Source: CAWIHK01 sp963835935 | Lineage (GTDB): Bacteria; Bacteroidota; Ignavibacteria; UBA10030; CAVZMI01 | Direction of reading: 5' to 3' | DNA length: 64,000 bases | NCBI GenBank assembly: GCA_963835935.1 | Contig: CAWIHK010000001.1 | Span: 1,550,001-1,614,000 of the forward strand | In this document: positions 28,961 to 37,171 of the stretch, one piece after another | Layout: the number at the start of each line of letters is the position of its first letter | How positions within the stretch are numbered: position 1 is the stretch's first letter | Made by a program: the position numbers and the translations under genes | Notes under the pieces: generated by a model | What the model was told of the DNA's origin: nothing | Seen by the model: only the letters and a program-made list of their open reading frames with translations | The model's database searches: none

Positions 28961-28963
28961 ATT

Positions 28964-29653
28964 ATGAATGCACTTTTTTTTATCGACACTCTTCACAAAA
29001 TCTACAATGCATCGAAAACACATTCGGGTGTTCATGTGTTGAAAGGCTTGACCTTCAAAATTTATGAAGGGGAGATGATCGCAATCGTCGGTCCATCGGG
29101 AGCCGGAAAAAGCACACTCCTTCACATTCTTGGTGGATTAGACAGACCGACGCAAGGAACTGTTTATTATAAACAAGACGATATGAATGCTTGGGGCGAT
29201 CAACAATTGACGCAATTTAGAAATATGAATATTGGATTTGTTTTTCAGTTCCATCACTTGCTGCCGGAGTTTACCGCGCTTGAAAATGTGGCGTTGCCCG
29301 GTTTCATCTCCGGGAAAAATGCAAAAGAATGTTTGAAAAGGGGAGGGGAATTATTGCGTGCTGTTAGTGTTGAACATCGAGCAACTCATTTCCCCGCCGA
29401 ACTTTCAGGCGGTGAACAGCAGCGGGTTGCATTAGCTCGCGCCTTGATTAATGATCCTCAAATCATTCTTGCAGATGAACCTACGGGAAATCTTGATACC
29501 GAAAATGCAACACAACTGCATCAACTGCTCCATGATTTGCACGCCAAATTGAACAAAACATTTGTTATTGTTACCCATAACACTGAATTTGCTTCGAAAG
29601 TCGATAGAATTGTCAGGCTGGTTGACGGTCAAATTGAACCTGAAAAATCGTAA
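28964..29653 (+). CDS. lolD: LolD-type ABC transporter ATPase
   Basis: 229 residues. Walker A GPSGAGKSTLLHILGGLD, Q-loop region FVFQFHHLLPEFTALENV, signature LSGGEQQRVALARAL, Walker B ILADEPTGNLD and the switch His in VIVTHNTEFA. The MacB/LolD family includes other exporters, so the lipoprotein role is inferred from the two permeases directly upstream (3-bp gap). Confidence 0.92.
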   Translation: MNALFFIDTLHKIYNASKTHSGVHVLKGLTFKIYEGEMIAIVGPSGAGKSTLLHILGGLDRPTQGTVYYKQDDMNAWGDQQLTQFRNMNIGFVFQFHHLLPEFTALENVALPGFISGKNAKECLKRGGELLRAVSVEHRATHFPAELSGGEQQRVALARALINDPQIILADEPTGNLDTENATQLHQLLHDLHAKLNKTFVIVTHNTEFASKVDRIVRLVDGQIEPEKS

Positions 29654-29692
29654 TAAAATACTTGAAAAAATTAAATATTATTCATTTTTTTC

Positions 29693-29721
29693 TTGACAAA
29701 TCGATTCTTTTTTCTTAAAAT
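29693..29721 (+). promoter_or_regulatory. Consensus sigma70-type promoter
   Basis: TTGACA (29693-29698), 17-nt spacer, TAAAAT (29716-29721). Transcription would start near 29727, at the first base of the structured RNA described next. Confidence 0.75.
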
Positions 29722-29726
29722 TGAAC

Positions 29727-29810
29727 AGACCAAGCAACAGCTTCTCCCCTGACTGTTGCAAAACAAAGGGTCTAGCCCGGCGTTTCCCCCAACCGCTGGG
29801 CTTTTTTTTT
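29727..29810 (+). ncRNA. Structured leader or small RNA ending in an intrinsic terminator
   Basis: About 84 nt. Closing stem AGACC (29727-29731) with GGTCT (29769-29773); inner hairpin GCAACAG with CTGTTGC (29734-29759); terminator stem AGCCCGGCG with CGCTGGGCT (29774-29802) followed by nine T. It lies 24 bp before the DUF3098-like gene. It could be a cis attenuator or riboswitch for that gene or a free small RNA. I recognise no known family. Confidence 0.65.
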
Positions 29811-29834
29811 GAAAACAATGTAAAAGGAGAATAC

Positions 29835-30116
29835 ATGGACACAACAATTAAATCTCGGATTCAAAAGAGAAAAATTAAAAAAGAGTTACCACTCGCTTTT
29901 GGAAAGATAAATTACATTTTCCTGACGATTGGTGTGATTGTAATTCTGGCCGGCTTTTATGCTTTAAGTCAACCGCCTTTGATGGGGACGATGCCGCTTG
30001 TTGTTGCACCAATTCTTTTGATTCTGGCTTATTGCATCATTCTTCCGGTTGCAATTATGTATCGGAAAAAAGAAAAATCTAATACAATTCAGCCGGAAGA
30101 ACCGCGTAAAAACTGA
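29835..30116 (+). CDS. DUF3098-like small membrane protein
   Basis: 93 residues from ATG 29835, with AAAGGAGA upstream. A basic N-terminus (KSRIQKRKIKKELPLAFGKI) and two membrane helices, INYIFLTIGVIVILAGFYAL and PLVVAPILLILAYCIILPVA. The FGKINY start followed by two helices resembles DUF3098 of Bacteroidota. Function unknown. Control by the upstream terminator hairpin is likely. Confidence 0.75.
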   Translation: MDTTIKSRIQKRKIKKELPLAFGKINYIFLTIGVIVILAGFYALSQPPLMGTMPLVVAPILLILAYCIILPVAIMYRKKEKSNTIQPEEPRKN

Positions 30117-30165
30117 ATGTAGCGTTGCATTTTTCTCCTTGCAAAAGTGAATATTTTTTTGTAAT

Positions 30166-30194
30166 TTGAGTGTGCTTTGAACGTCACATAATTA
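30166..30194 (+). promoter_or_regulatory. Possible promoter for the tRNA-Lys/tRNA-Leu pair
   Basis: TTGAGT, 17-nt spacer, TAATTA. The -10 is weak. It is the best candidate in the 180 bp before the tRNAs, which otherwise hold only a GC-rich patch of GCGAGG-like words (30221-30260). Confidence 0.3.
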
Positions 30195-30295
30195 TTCCGG
30201 AATTTGGACAGAGGTGATTTCGCTCCACAAGCTTCGCTGAGCGAGGCGAGGAGCGAGGTGAGTATTGAACCGTTGTATCCCCGGGAACATTGATT

Positions 30296-30368
30296 GATCG
30301 CGTAGCTCAGCAGGTAGAGCATCTGCCTTTTAAGCAGAGGGTCGATGGTTCGAGTCCATCCGCGGTCA
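30296..30368 (+). tRNA. tRNA-Lys (anticodon TTT)
   Basis: Acceptor GATCGCG/CGCGGTC with one G-T pair, anticodon stem TCTGC/GCAGA around CTTTTAA, T arm GATGG TTCGAGT CCATC. CCA is not encoded. Confidence 0.95.
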
Positions 30369-30377
30369 CAATACTTT

Positions 30378-30460
30378 GCGGAAGTGGTGGAACTGGCAGA
30401 CACACCATCTTGAGGGGGTGGCGCTCAAAAGGCGTGCGGGTTCAAGTCCCGCCTTCCGCA
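30378..30460 (+). tRNA. tRNA-Leu (anticodon GAG)
   Basis: A class II tRNA with long variable arm: acceptor GCGGAAG/CTTCCGC, anticodon stem CCATC/GGTGG around TTGAGGG (GAG), variable arm GCGCTCAAAAGGCGT, T arm GCGGG TTCAAGT CCCGC. Ten bp after tRNA-Lys. Confidence 0.95.
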
Positions 30461-30502
30461 CAACTCAAAATTTAGTTTTTTTTAATTTTTTCGATTTTAA
30501 TA

Positions 30503-30531
30503 TTGACTTTTAAGGACTCCAAATCTATATT
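30503..30531 (+). promoter_or_regulatory. Promoter for the FN3-like secreted protein
   Basis: TTGACT, 17-nt spacer, TATATT, 26 bp before the ATG at 30557. The reading frame is open back to 30503, but this promoter shows that upstream part is not translated. Confidence 0.6.
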
Positions 30532-30556
30532 TCAAAGAACCGATAAGGTAGTATCC

Positions 30557-30973
30557 ATGCGTTCAGTATTATTCACCATTATTGTATTAGTATGTCTGGT
30601 TTCGGCTTCATTTGCAGGAGCAGCGATAAACCATATTTATCTCTCAAATGAGAATGGTCAAATCGTGTTAACATGGACAACAGGACAAGAAGATAATGTT
30701 GACGGATTCTTCATCGAACGAGCGATGGTCGGCAGTGATCAATTCATCTCAATTATTGCAAATAAAATACCAGCCACAGGTTCCGGAAGTACGTACCAAT
30801 TCAAAGATCTATCGGCTCAAAAAGTGGAAGCTACCGCATACCATTATCGGCTGGTAACTGTTAATAAAGATCAATCAAGGGATATCACATTATTTCCAGG
30901 TATTATATCACCAGGCGCTCCAATCTCAGCCGTGAGACGTACGTGGGGAAGTATTAAAGCACTATTCAGGTAA
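30557..30973 (+). CDS. Secreted FN3-like beta-sandwich protein
   Basis: 138 residues. Signal peptide MRSVLFTIIVLVCLVSASFA, then a single fibronectin-III-like domain. The segment VLTWTTGQEDNVDGFFIERA matches the usual pattern of secreted FCB-group proteins, and YHYRLVTVNKD is the matching late strand. No sorting tail is recognisable. Exported to the periplasm or surface; function unknown. Confidence 0.78.
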   Translation: MRSVLFTIIVLVCLVSASFAGAAINHIYLSNENGQIVLTWTTGQEDNVDGFFIERAMVGSDQFISIIANKIPATGSGSTYQFKDLSAQKVEATAYHYRLVTVNKDQSRDITLFPGIISPGAPISAVRRTWGSIKALFR

Positions 30974-30998
30974 TCATTGACGAAGAAAAGAACTTTGC

Positions 30999-31023
30999 AA
31001 GCGACTTCAAGAGTCGCTTTTTT
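30999..31023 (+). terminator. Intrinsic terminator
   Basis: Perfect 8-bp stem AAGCGACT/AGTCGCTT, 5-nt loop, T tract. It ends the FN3-like gene, 17 bp before maf. Confidence 0.9.
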
Positions 31024-31039
31024 ATTATTATAAACTCTT

Positions 31040-31633
31040 ATGGTCGTTCCAAAAAAACTTATTCTAGCATCTCAATCGCCGAGACGAGCATTATTGCTGA
31101 AACAAATCGGGTTAGAGTTCGAAGTTATCCCGAGTCACGTGTCTGAAAACATCGCCTCCAATTCCGATCCCGCAACAATTGTAATGTCTCTGGCACAGGC
31201 AAAGGCTCTTGAAGTCGGATCGATCGAGAAAAATGCTTTCATTATTGGCGCAGACACGATCGTGGTAATTGACAAAGATATACTCGGCAAACCAGCTACG
31301 TCAGATGAAGCTGTAGAGATGCTCCATCGACTAAGCGGCAGGGAGCATACAGTCTACACCGGATTCTCTATTCTCGACACTCCTTCGATGAGGGTATATT
31401 CAGATTTCGAGCAAACACAAGTTCATTTTCGTCATCTTCATGATGAAGAAATAAAAGAATACGTCGCAAGCGGTTCTCCGATGGACAAAGCTGGTGCTTA
31501 TGGCATTCAGGATGATTATGGAGCTGTCTTCATAGATTCTATTCAAGGATGTTTCTATAATGTTGTAGGTTTCCCATTGGCAAAATTTTATATCGCATTC
31601 GAGAATTTTATATCGTCGTTTAATAAAGAGTAA
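31040..31633 (+). CDS. maf: Maf-like nucleotide pyrophosphatase
   Basis: 197 residues. N-terminal LILASQSPRRALLLKQIGL, IIGADTIVVIDKDILGKPA, the SGREHTVYTGFSI block, and DKAGAYGIQDDYGAVF. It hydrolyses non-canonical or pyrimidine nucleoside triphosphates. No RBS is visible in the short interval after the terminator. It converges with the PolB-like gene. Confidence 0.95.
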   Translation: MVVPKKLILASQSPRRALLLKQIGLEFEVIPSHVSENIASNSDPATIVMSLAQAKALEVGSIEKNAFIIGADTIVVIDKDILGKPATSDEAVEMLHRLSGREHTVYTGFSILDTPSMRVYSDFEQTQVHFRHLHDEEIKEYVASGSPMDKAGAYGIQDDYGAVFIDSIQGCFYNVVGFPLAKFYIAFENFISSFNKE

Positions 31634-31685
31634 TCATTGTCGCTTACATAAAGGATTGGACAGCAATTCATTTGTGCTAAAGGAA

Positions 31686-34001
31686 TTAAACTGTATCGTC
31701 CAGCCAAATTTGCGGATCAGGTTTTTGGTTATCATCGAAGACAGATCGTTTCTCATGATTTCGAATGGTGATCTTTTCAGGCGCAAAACCAAATAGATCG
31801 TCTGTCGAAAAAAGAAGTTTGAAATCTTCCTGTGAGAAAAGGAAAGAAAACTTAGCAGCCGCATCGATCAATTTCTTTTTATAATAAAAAATATCTTCGT
31901 CAGGATTATTTGGCAGCCATTCTTCTGCCAATTTCCATTTCTCAATTCCAGTTGAAGTTATATCGCGCTGCGTGCAATAATATGCGACTATATCGCCACG
32001 TTGGAATTTTCCAGGATTCGAAGAGGCTAGTTCGTAGATAATAGACCTGTGATGTTTCATCTCTTCACTGTCTTGAAAAATTTCCAAGTTCTCGTCCTTC
32101 AACGTTTCAAACCTCGCAAAATCTTGAATCGGCAACTTATGCGACGCGATAGCTTCATGAAGGTTCAAATAGTAGTCATGAAATCCTTGGAAATCGCTCT
32201 GCAAAAGATATTCGACAATTTTTCGAATAAATAATTTTATGAACCGTTCGGAGTTCCGGGGTTGAAGAATTATTCCATGCAATGTTATCAAATCGTCATA
32301 ACTAAGAAAAGCAAAATTATTTTTTTTGATTGCGAGCATTTTTTTATGAAGATCCTGAATTGATAACTGAATGTTTGCCGGAAGAGTCTTGTTCACATGC
32401 AGTATAAATTCTCCGATCGATTCATAATCCGATTTTTCCGGAGGAGGTACGATGAATGCTGTGTCATAGTCTATTTCAATAACACGCCCGAGTTGATTTT
32501 CGACCTCGACTATTATCTGTTTGAGAATGTTATTTCCTTCCTCGTATAATTGTTCCGCAATTTGATCGTCACGAAACAATCCGCGTGCGGATGATATATG
32601 GGCAATAAAAGAATGTTCTAATATATTGATTGCATCTAATTTTGCACGGTTCAGATTGCCGGAAGCAGTTTCCTCATTCTTCCGCATCGCAGTAAGCGAT
32701 TCAACCGACTCTGAAAATACTGCCAAGATATCGGTCGATGGTTTATACTGGTGATCAATAATTACGGTTGAGAGCAGATTCATTATAGAACATTGAATGA
32801 CCGGTGCAAAAACTCCCGTAAGCAAAAGATCTTTCGATATAGTCTCCTTTTTCTCGTGATAAACTCTTACAGGAATAGAGTAACGCTGATGGATGTACTC
32901 GCGAAGAAGCATTAATTCCGATTTCATTGTTGCACTCATCCTTGAGAGCGCATTGTATGAAGCCGGAACAATTTGCGCCTGGTAAAAAATGGATTCTGCA
33001 AGCAAGTTTGTTATTGCGAGTATATAACGGACGTTGTTTTGTATTGTCAGCCGCAGAAGCTCCCGATCGTTTTCCCAACACCACATTAATTTATCTTCCC
33101 GGATATAAACATCGTCGGTCGTGGCGATGTGAAAATATAATGCAGCATCATAGAGATCGTAGTCGAAATATTCTTGTTTACCGGAGAAGTAATTGTGTAA
33201 AAGTTGATGTGAATCTAAAAAATGCCTTCCGTGAACCGAGTAGATCGGCGTGTCCATTCCGCGGTCTCCGCCGGCATAACTATATTGCTGGATTGTAGGA
33301 GAACTTTTATCACGGCCAATATTGAAATCAAGCCGGTGGTATTCACAACGCTGGATCAGGTATGGAAGAACAAAGGAGAAAAGATCGAATCCTTCGATGA
33401 TATCAGGATCCTGTCGCTCAATAATTTCCATAAGTTGTTTGAGTATTTCCAAATCATCATCGCCGGTTCCACGATGCGACCATTTATAGCCGGTTGAATC
33501 GGAGACTGCGATTGCTGCGATGGATTGATGAAAAGGTTTTCTATAATTGTTCTTTAGAGGGATCAGGTCAATTTGCATCCTGCGGAGAGATGAAAACTCC
33601 ATACCATTGAATAAAGTTCTTCCGCTTTGCAGCATAAATTGGATCACCGGATCATTGATTAAGAAAAACTGATCGGTCTCATGAAATGCTTTTATAGATC
33701 GACCGGTTCGGTTCGCGATCACCGCCATACTATGACGAATCAAATCCCAGAATTCCGACCATTTCTGTGTGGCACACAGGTAATGATAATAATTATTTCC
33801 CTCAAGTTTTTTCAACCAATATTTTCGGTCATAATCCAACAATAGAGATGAATCATTCAGAAAAAGAAATGGAAAGAAATCAGCCTTCTCAACAATCGTC
33901 TGATTTCCATCACGTTTGAAAATATTCATGTGATAATCAGAAGTCGGGCTGATTGAGACAATCTGCTCTTCAGAATTATGGCCGTAGAGAAGTGGATTCA
34001 T
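31686..34001 (-). CDS. Family B DNA polymerase homologue with lost catalytic motifs
   Basis: 771 residues that follow family B polymerases along their whole length: N-terminal domain, exonuclease region (GRTLFNGMEFSSLRRMQIDL, DPDIIEGFDLFSFVLPYL), palm and fingers. Key residues are gone. Exo I D-x-E is D-L-I, Exo II N...D is D...V, Exo III Asp is NNV, motif A D-x-x-SLYPS is SIMNLLS, and motif B K...NSxYG is EHSFIA. Motif C keeps two Asp (IEIDYDTAFIVPPPE). The frame is intact, so the protein is under selection, perhaps as a structural DNA-binding partner. Inactivated PolB2 proteins of archaea are the precedent I know. Confidence 0.85.
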   Translation of the reverse strand: MNPLLYGHNSEEQIVSISPTSDYHMNIFKRDGNQTIVEKADFFPFLFLNDSSLLLDYDRKYWLKKLEGNNYYHYLCATQKWSEFWDLIRHSMAVIANRTGRSIKAFHETDQFFLINDPVIQFMLQSGRTLFNGMEFSSLRRMQIDLIPLKNNYRKPFHQSIAAIAVSDSTGYKWSHRGTGDDDLEILKQLMEIIERQDPDIIEGFDLFSFVLPYLIQRCEYHRLDFNIGRDKSSPTIQQYSYAGGDRGMDTPIYSVHGRHFLDSHQLLHNYFSGKQEYFDYDLYDAALYFHIATTDDVYIREDKLMWCWENDRELLRLTIQNNVRYILAITNLLAESIFYQAQIVPASYNALSRMSATMKSELMLLREYIHQRYSIPVRVYHEKKETISKDLLLTGVFAPVIQCSIMNLLSTVIIDHQYKPSTDILAVFSESVESLTAMRKNEETASGNLNRAKLDAINILEHSFIAHISSARGLFRDDQIAEQLYEEGNNILKQIIVEVENQLGRVIEIDYDTAFIVPPPEKSDYESIGEFILHVNKTLPANIQLSIQDLHKKMLAIKKNNFAFLSYDDLITLHGIILQPRNSERFIKLFIRKIVEYLLQSDFQGFHDYYLNLHEAIASHKLPIQDFARFETLKDENLEIFQDSEEMKHHRSIIYELASSNPGKFQRGDIVAYYCTQRDITSTGIEKWKLAEEWLPNNPDEDIFYYKKKLIDAAAKFSFLFSQEDFKLLFSTDDLFGFAPEKITIRNHEKRSVFDDNQKPDPQIWLDDTV

Positions 34002-34007
34002 TGGCGA

Positions 34008-34044
34008 CGAAAAGAAAACCCGGAGTTTTAACCGACCTCCGGGT
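34008..34044 (-). terminator. Intrinsic terminator for the slipin/NfeD operon
   Basis: Read on the minus strand: stem ACCCGGAG/CTCCGGGT, 11-nt loop, T-rich tail TTTCTTTTC. It separates the operon from the PolB-like gene downstream on the same strand. Confidence 0.85.
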
Positions 34045-34055
34045 GCGCTAGTTCA

Positions 34056-34832
34056 CTATTTAGTATTCTTCAGCGAATTGGCCGCTGCATCAAAAAATGG
34101 TTTGACCAAATCGATGGGAATTGGAAATATCGTCGTAGAATTATTTTCCGACGCAATCTCGACAAGAGTCTGCAGATACCGTAGCTGAAGAGCAATGGGA
34201 TGTTCGCCAATTACTGCCGCAGCTTGCGATAATTTTTCCGATGCCTGAAATTCACCTTCGGCTGCGATTACTTTTGCGCGCCGTTCGCGTTCAGCTTCGG
34301 CCTGGCGAGCTATCGCTCTTTGCATCTCCTGAGGTAGGTCGATTTGTTTCACTTCAACATTCGACACCTTGATTCCCCAAGGTTCCGTTTGACTGTCGAT
34401 AATTCGTTGAAGTTCGGCATTAATTTTTTCTCTCTCAGATAAGAGATCGTCAAGGTGCATTTGTCCGAGAATGCTTCGCAGCGTCGTTTGTGAAATCTGA
34501 GATGTTGCAAAAAGGAAATTCTCGACTTCGTTCACAGCTTTTTCAGGATCGATAACACGAAAATAGACAACCGCGTTTACTTTTAATGAAACATTATCGC
34601 GGGTTATGATATCTTGAGGCGGCACATCGAAGACGACAGTCCGCAAGCTCACTTTAACCATGCGGTCTATTCCCGGCCAAAGAATGAAGATACCAGGACC
34701 TTTAGCCCCGATCAGCCGGCCGAGACGAAATACAACGGCACGTTCGTATTCGCGTAAAACCCGAATCGCGTTTGCAATAATGATAATAACAAAAATCACT
34801 CCGACAAAAATAAAAAAGAAGGTAGGTTCCAT
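34056..34832 (-). CDS. Slipin (stomatin-like SPFH membrane protein)
   Basis: 258 residues: one N-terminal helix (FFFIFVGVIFVIIIIANAI), an SPFH/band 7 domain (YERAVVFRLGRL, VPPQDIITRDNVSLKVNAVV), and a coiled-coil stretch (AIARQAEAERERRAKVIAAE). It sits 24 bp downstream of the NfeD gene. The pair is a classic slipin-NfeD operon in which the NfeD-type protease is reported to cleave its stomatin partner. A role in membrane microdomain organisation is likely. Confidence 0.94.
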   Translation of the reverse strand: MEPTFFFIFVGVIFVIIIIANAIRVLREYERAVVFRLGRLIGAKGPGIFILWPGIDRMVKVSLRTVVFDVPPQDIITRDNVSLKVNAVVYFRVIDPEKAVNEVENFLFATSQISQTTLRSILGQMHLDDLLSEREKINAELQRIIDSQTEPWGIKVSNVEVKQIDLPQEMQRAIARQAEAERERRAKVIAAEGEFQASEKLSQAAAVIGEHPIALQLRYLQTLVEIASENNSTTIFPIPIDLVKPFFDAAANSLKNTK

Positions 34833-34856
34833 AATGTTTTCCTCTTGAATATGTTT

Positions 34857-36182
34857 TTATGAATTATTTTTTTCTTCGACATAAAGTGTGAGTTTTTCAA
34901 TCTTCACCACTTGAACAACTGATCCTTTGGAAATTGTTCCTGAAATACTGACGGCGTTCCATAATTCGCCGTGAATCTGAACTTTTCCGTCCGGATTGAG
35001 ATCCGAATAAGCAATCCCGGAACTCTTGACAAGACCTTCCCGTCCGGTTTGAATTTTTTTTCTTTGCGCTCGTAATCCCAAACCGAGAATGAAAACAAAA
35101 AAGATTGTAGAGCATATAACCATAGGTAAAATCACAAACCACGAAAGCTGGAGAAATTCCAATCCCGGTTCTACACGAATCAACATCACAGAACCAAGAA
35201 ACAAAGAAATTGTGCCGCCGACAGCAAGGATGCCATGGCTTACAACTTTTATTTCCAGTATAAACAAGATTATACCGAAGATGATAAGTCCAAGCCCTGC
35301 GTAATTTACAGGCAATGTATGAAGTGAATAAAATGCCAATATCAAGCTGATTCCTCCAACAACCCCGGGAAGTATCGCACCCGGATTATAAAGTTCGAAT
35401 AAGATGCCGTAAAACCCCAACATCATGAGAAGGTATGCTATGTTTGGATCCGATAAAATGTCGAGCAATCGGAATTGCCATCCCATCTCATGATCGACAA
35501 TAATACAGTTTTTGGTTTGAAGTACTTCTTTTTTACTATCGATAATCACTTCTTTACCATTCAATGAATCGAGAAGTGATTGAATATTTGGCGCAATAAA
35601 ATCAATTACATTTTTTTTCAGTGCCTCTGTTTCTGTAATCGATACGCTTTTTCGTACGGCTTCTTCGGCCCAGGTAACATTCCGGTTGCGTTTTTCTGCG
35701 ATTGTCCTGATGAATGCAGCTGCATCGTTAGTTATTTTGCCCATCATAATGGAATCTATTGTTTCGGATTGCGATCCTGAAACAGGATGGGCGGCCCCAA
35801 TATTTGTTCCGGGAGCCATAACTGCAAAATGCGCTGATAAGGTAATGAACACACCTGCCGATGCCGCTTGTGATCCAGAAGGAGAGACATAGATTGCTAT
35901 TGGAATTTGGGAATTCAAAAAGTCGGATACAATAACCCTTGTAGACTTTAACAGGCCGCCCGGTGTATTCAGTTGAACTATAACGAGTTGAGCATTTTCA
36001 TTTGAAGCTTTCTGGAGTTCATCTGAAATATAATCTGCAGTGGAAGGATTAATACTGCCATCTACTTTTAACAGAAAAACTTTAGATTTTGATTCTGAAA
36101 ATGAATGATTTAAAAACAGTAACACGAAAAAGATGTTTAATGCTACCGTTCGTATAATGTGTCGGGCGTGGTTATTATTCAT
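34857..36182 (-). CDS. nfeD: Long-form NfeD: membrane serine protease of ClpP fold plus OB domain
   Basis: 441 residues. A signal or first helix, a ClpP-like protease domain with the Ser in GSQAASAGVFITLSA and the Lys in GKITNDAAAFI, then about five membrane helices (residues 230-370) and a C-terminal NfeD OB domain (GREGLVKSSGIAYSDLNPDG). The full 1b arrangement with both catalytic residues suggests an active enzyme. Operon with the slipin. Confidence 0.93.
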   Translation of the reverse strand: MNNNHARHIIRTVALNIFFVLLFLNHSFSESKSKVFLLKVDGSINPSTADYISDELQKASNENAQLVIVQLNTPGGLLKSTRVIVSDFLNSQIPIAIYVSPSGSQAASAGVFITLSAHFAVMAPGTNIGAAHPVSGSQSETIDSIMMGKITNDAAAFIRTIAEKRNRNVTWAEEAVRKSVSITETEALKKNVIDFIAPNIQSLLDSLNGKEVIIDSKKEVLQTKNCIIVDHEMGWQFRLLDILSDPNIAYLLMMLGFYGILFELYNPGAILPGVVGGISLILAFYSLHTLPVNYAGLGLIIFGIILFILEIKVVSHGILAVGGTISLFLGSVMLIRVEPGLEFLQLSWFVILPMVICSTIFFVFILGLGLRAQRKKIQTGREGLVKSSGIAYSDLNPDGKVQIHGELWNAVSISGTISKGSVVQVVKIEKLTLYVEEKNNS

Positions 36183-36223
36183 TGAAAGCCCTATCTTAAT
36201 AATAATGTCATGGAGAGAATAGA

Positions 36224-36320
36224 TCGACTACGTTCCTAAAACGAACTTCGTCGATCAAGCCTGCCAAACGAAGTCCCGTTCTAAAACATTTTAACCGGAA
36301 ATGGAACGTAGTTTGGCGGA
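36224..36320 (+). repeat. Palindrome-rich 97-bp repeat, copy A
   Basis: Closely matches 43900-43997 and shares the core CGAACTTCGTCGATCAAGCC. It contains nested palindromes and ends in TTTGGCGGA. At copy B that end runs straight into the 3' end of a tRNA-Ser copy; here it runs into the 139-bp inverted repeat arm. Confidence 0.75.
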
Positions 36321-36451
36321 GCGTCTTTTTCAATCTCCGAACTTTTTTTGTCGAAAATCTTTAAAAACTGGTGCGCGCTAAAAAATATTTAGAGTTTCGT
36401 CCCGCTTAAGCGGGGCGAACACAACTTTTTATAACGCTGTGCCTTGTTGTC
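36313..36451 (+). repeat. Left arm of a perfect 139-bp inverted repeat
   Basis: Base-for-base the reverse complement of 39513-39651 in my comparison. It contains an internal palindrome (CGTCCCGCTTAAGCGGGGCG). The two arms enclose the fluoride-riboswitch operon (3061 bp). Confidence 0.9.
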
Positions 36452-36478
36452 AAAGAAGGAAACCGACAATTTCTAATT

Positions 36479-36541
36479 TTTATGCCGCCTTCTGGCGGCA
36501 TTCAACAAATTTTTGAGACCCTTGATAGTCTCGAAAATTTG
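36479..36541 (+). repeat. Two hairpins upstream of the fluoride operon promoter
   Basis: ATGCCGCC/GGCGGCAT (36481-36500) and AAATTTTTGAGAC/GTCTCGAAAATTT (near 36509-36541). Neither has a T tract in a direction that fits a gene end. The rest of 36183-36637 holds only repeats. Confidence 0.5.
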
Positions 36542-36637
36542 GTGTCTTTGGCTGCAAATTCTTTTTCAAAGATAAACAAAACGATATTGAATAACAAATA
36601 GAGTTCTTTGAGTAATAAAGAAGGATTGATTTAAAAT

Positions 36638-36666
36638 TTGACACAAAAAACGGATATTCATATATT
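36638..36666 (+). promoter_or_regulatory. Promoter of the fluoride operon
   Basis: TTGACA (36638-36643), 17-nt spacer, TATATT (36661-36666). The predicted start, about 36673, is exactly the first base of the riboswitch. Confidence 0.75.
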
Positions 36667-36669
36667 AAC

Positions 36670-36760
36670 AATGGCGATGGAGTTCGCCATGAAATATTCC
36701 GTACAGGAATTGATGACTCCTACATCGAGGCAGATTGCTTGCGACGTAGGAGTTTTTTCG
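36670..36760 (+). promoter_or_regulatory. Fluoride riboswitch (crcB motif) with terminator platform
   Basis: The aptamer shows the conserved GGCGATGGAGTTCGCC stem-loop, a second small stem (ATTCC/GGAAT) and TGATGACTCCTAC closing the pseudoknot. The 3' part can instead pair ACTCCTAC with GTAGGAGT (36746-36753) followed by six T, an intrinsic terminator. Fluoride binding should disfavour the terminator and switch on fluC and the genes behind it. The pattern matches the known crcB motif, and fluC follows by 17 bp. Confidence 0.93.
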
Positions 36761-36777
36761 TTTAATGAGAGGATGAT

Positions 36778-37155
36778 ATGATTCGTAATTATTTGTATGT
36801 GTTTTTGGGCGGTGGATTGGGCGCTTCACTCAGGTATTGGCTGTCAGGTCTTATCCCACGATATACAGGAAGCCAGTTTCCGTATGGGATTCTCATCGTC
36901 AATATTGTGGGATGCTTCTTTATCGGTTTTCTCATGTCGGCTTTGGAAGAAAGATTTCTTGTTAATCCATCACTTCGTATCTTTCTTACGATTGGTATAC
37001 TCGGCGGCTTCACAACTTTCTCAACATTCAGTTATGAAACAATTGCGATGATGCGTGATAGTGAGTTCTTAAGAGCATCTCTTTATGTCGGACTCTCCCT
37101 TGCGCTCGGATTGGGTGGAACACATATTGGTTCTTTAATCGGTAAAATAATTTAA
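36778..37155 (+). CDS. fluC: Fluoride ion channel FluC/CrcB
   Basis: 125 residues, four membrane helices. Family motifs: GGGLGASLRYWLSG, the pore Asn in GILIVNIVGCFFIGFL, and GGFTTFSTFSYE, whose Phe and Thr/Ser line the fluoride path. It exports fluoride as a dual-topology dimer. GAGAGGATGAT precedes the ATG. It is the first gene behind the riboswitch. Confidence 0.96.
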   Translation: MIRNYLYVFLGGGLGASLRYWLSGLIPRYTGSQFPYGILIVNIVGCFFIGFLMSALEERFLVNPSLRIFLTIGILGGFTTFSTFSYETIAMMRDSEFLRASLYVGLSLALGLGGTHIGSLIGKII

Positions 37156-37171
37156 CCGGAAGAGGTGATCT

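Noticed and set aside
30221..30260. Extra tRNA or RNA gene before tRNA-Lys
   Set aside because: The GC-rich patch repeats GCGAGG-like words but forms no cloverleaf or stable stem that I can trace.
32755..33298. Overlapping ORFs within the PolB-like gene (109 and 123 residues)
   Set aside because: Shadows in other frames of a clear 771-codon gene; no RBS or family signal.
36481..36500. Terminator for nfeD
   Set aside because: nfeD is transcribed away from this site, and the hairpin has no T tract in a useful direction.
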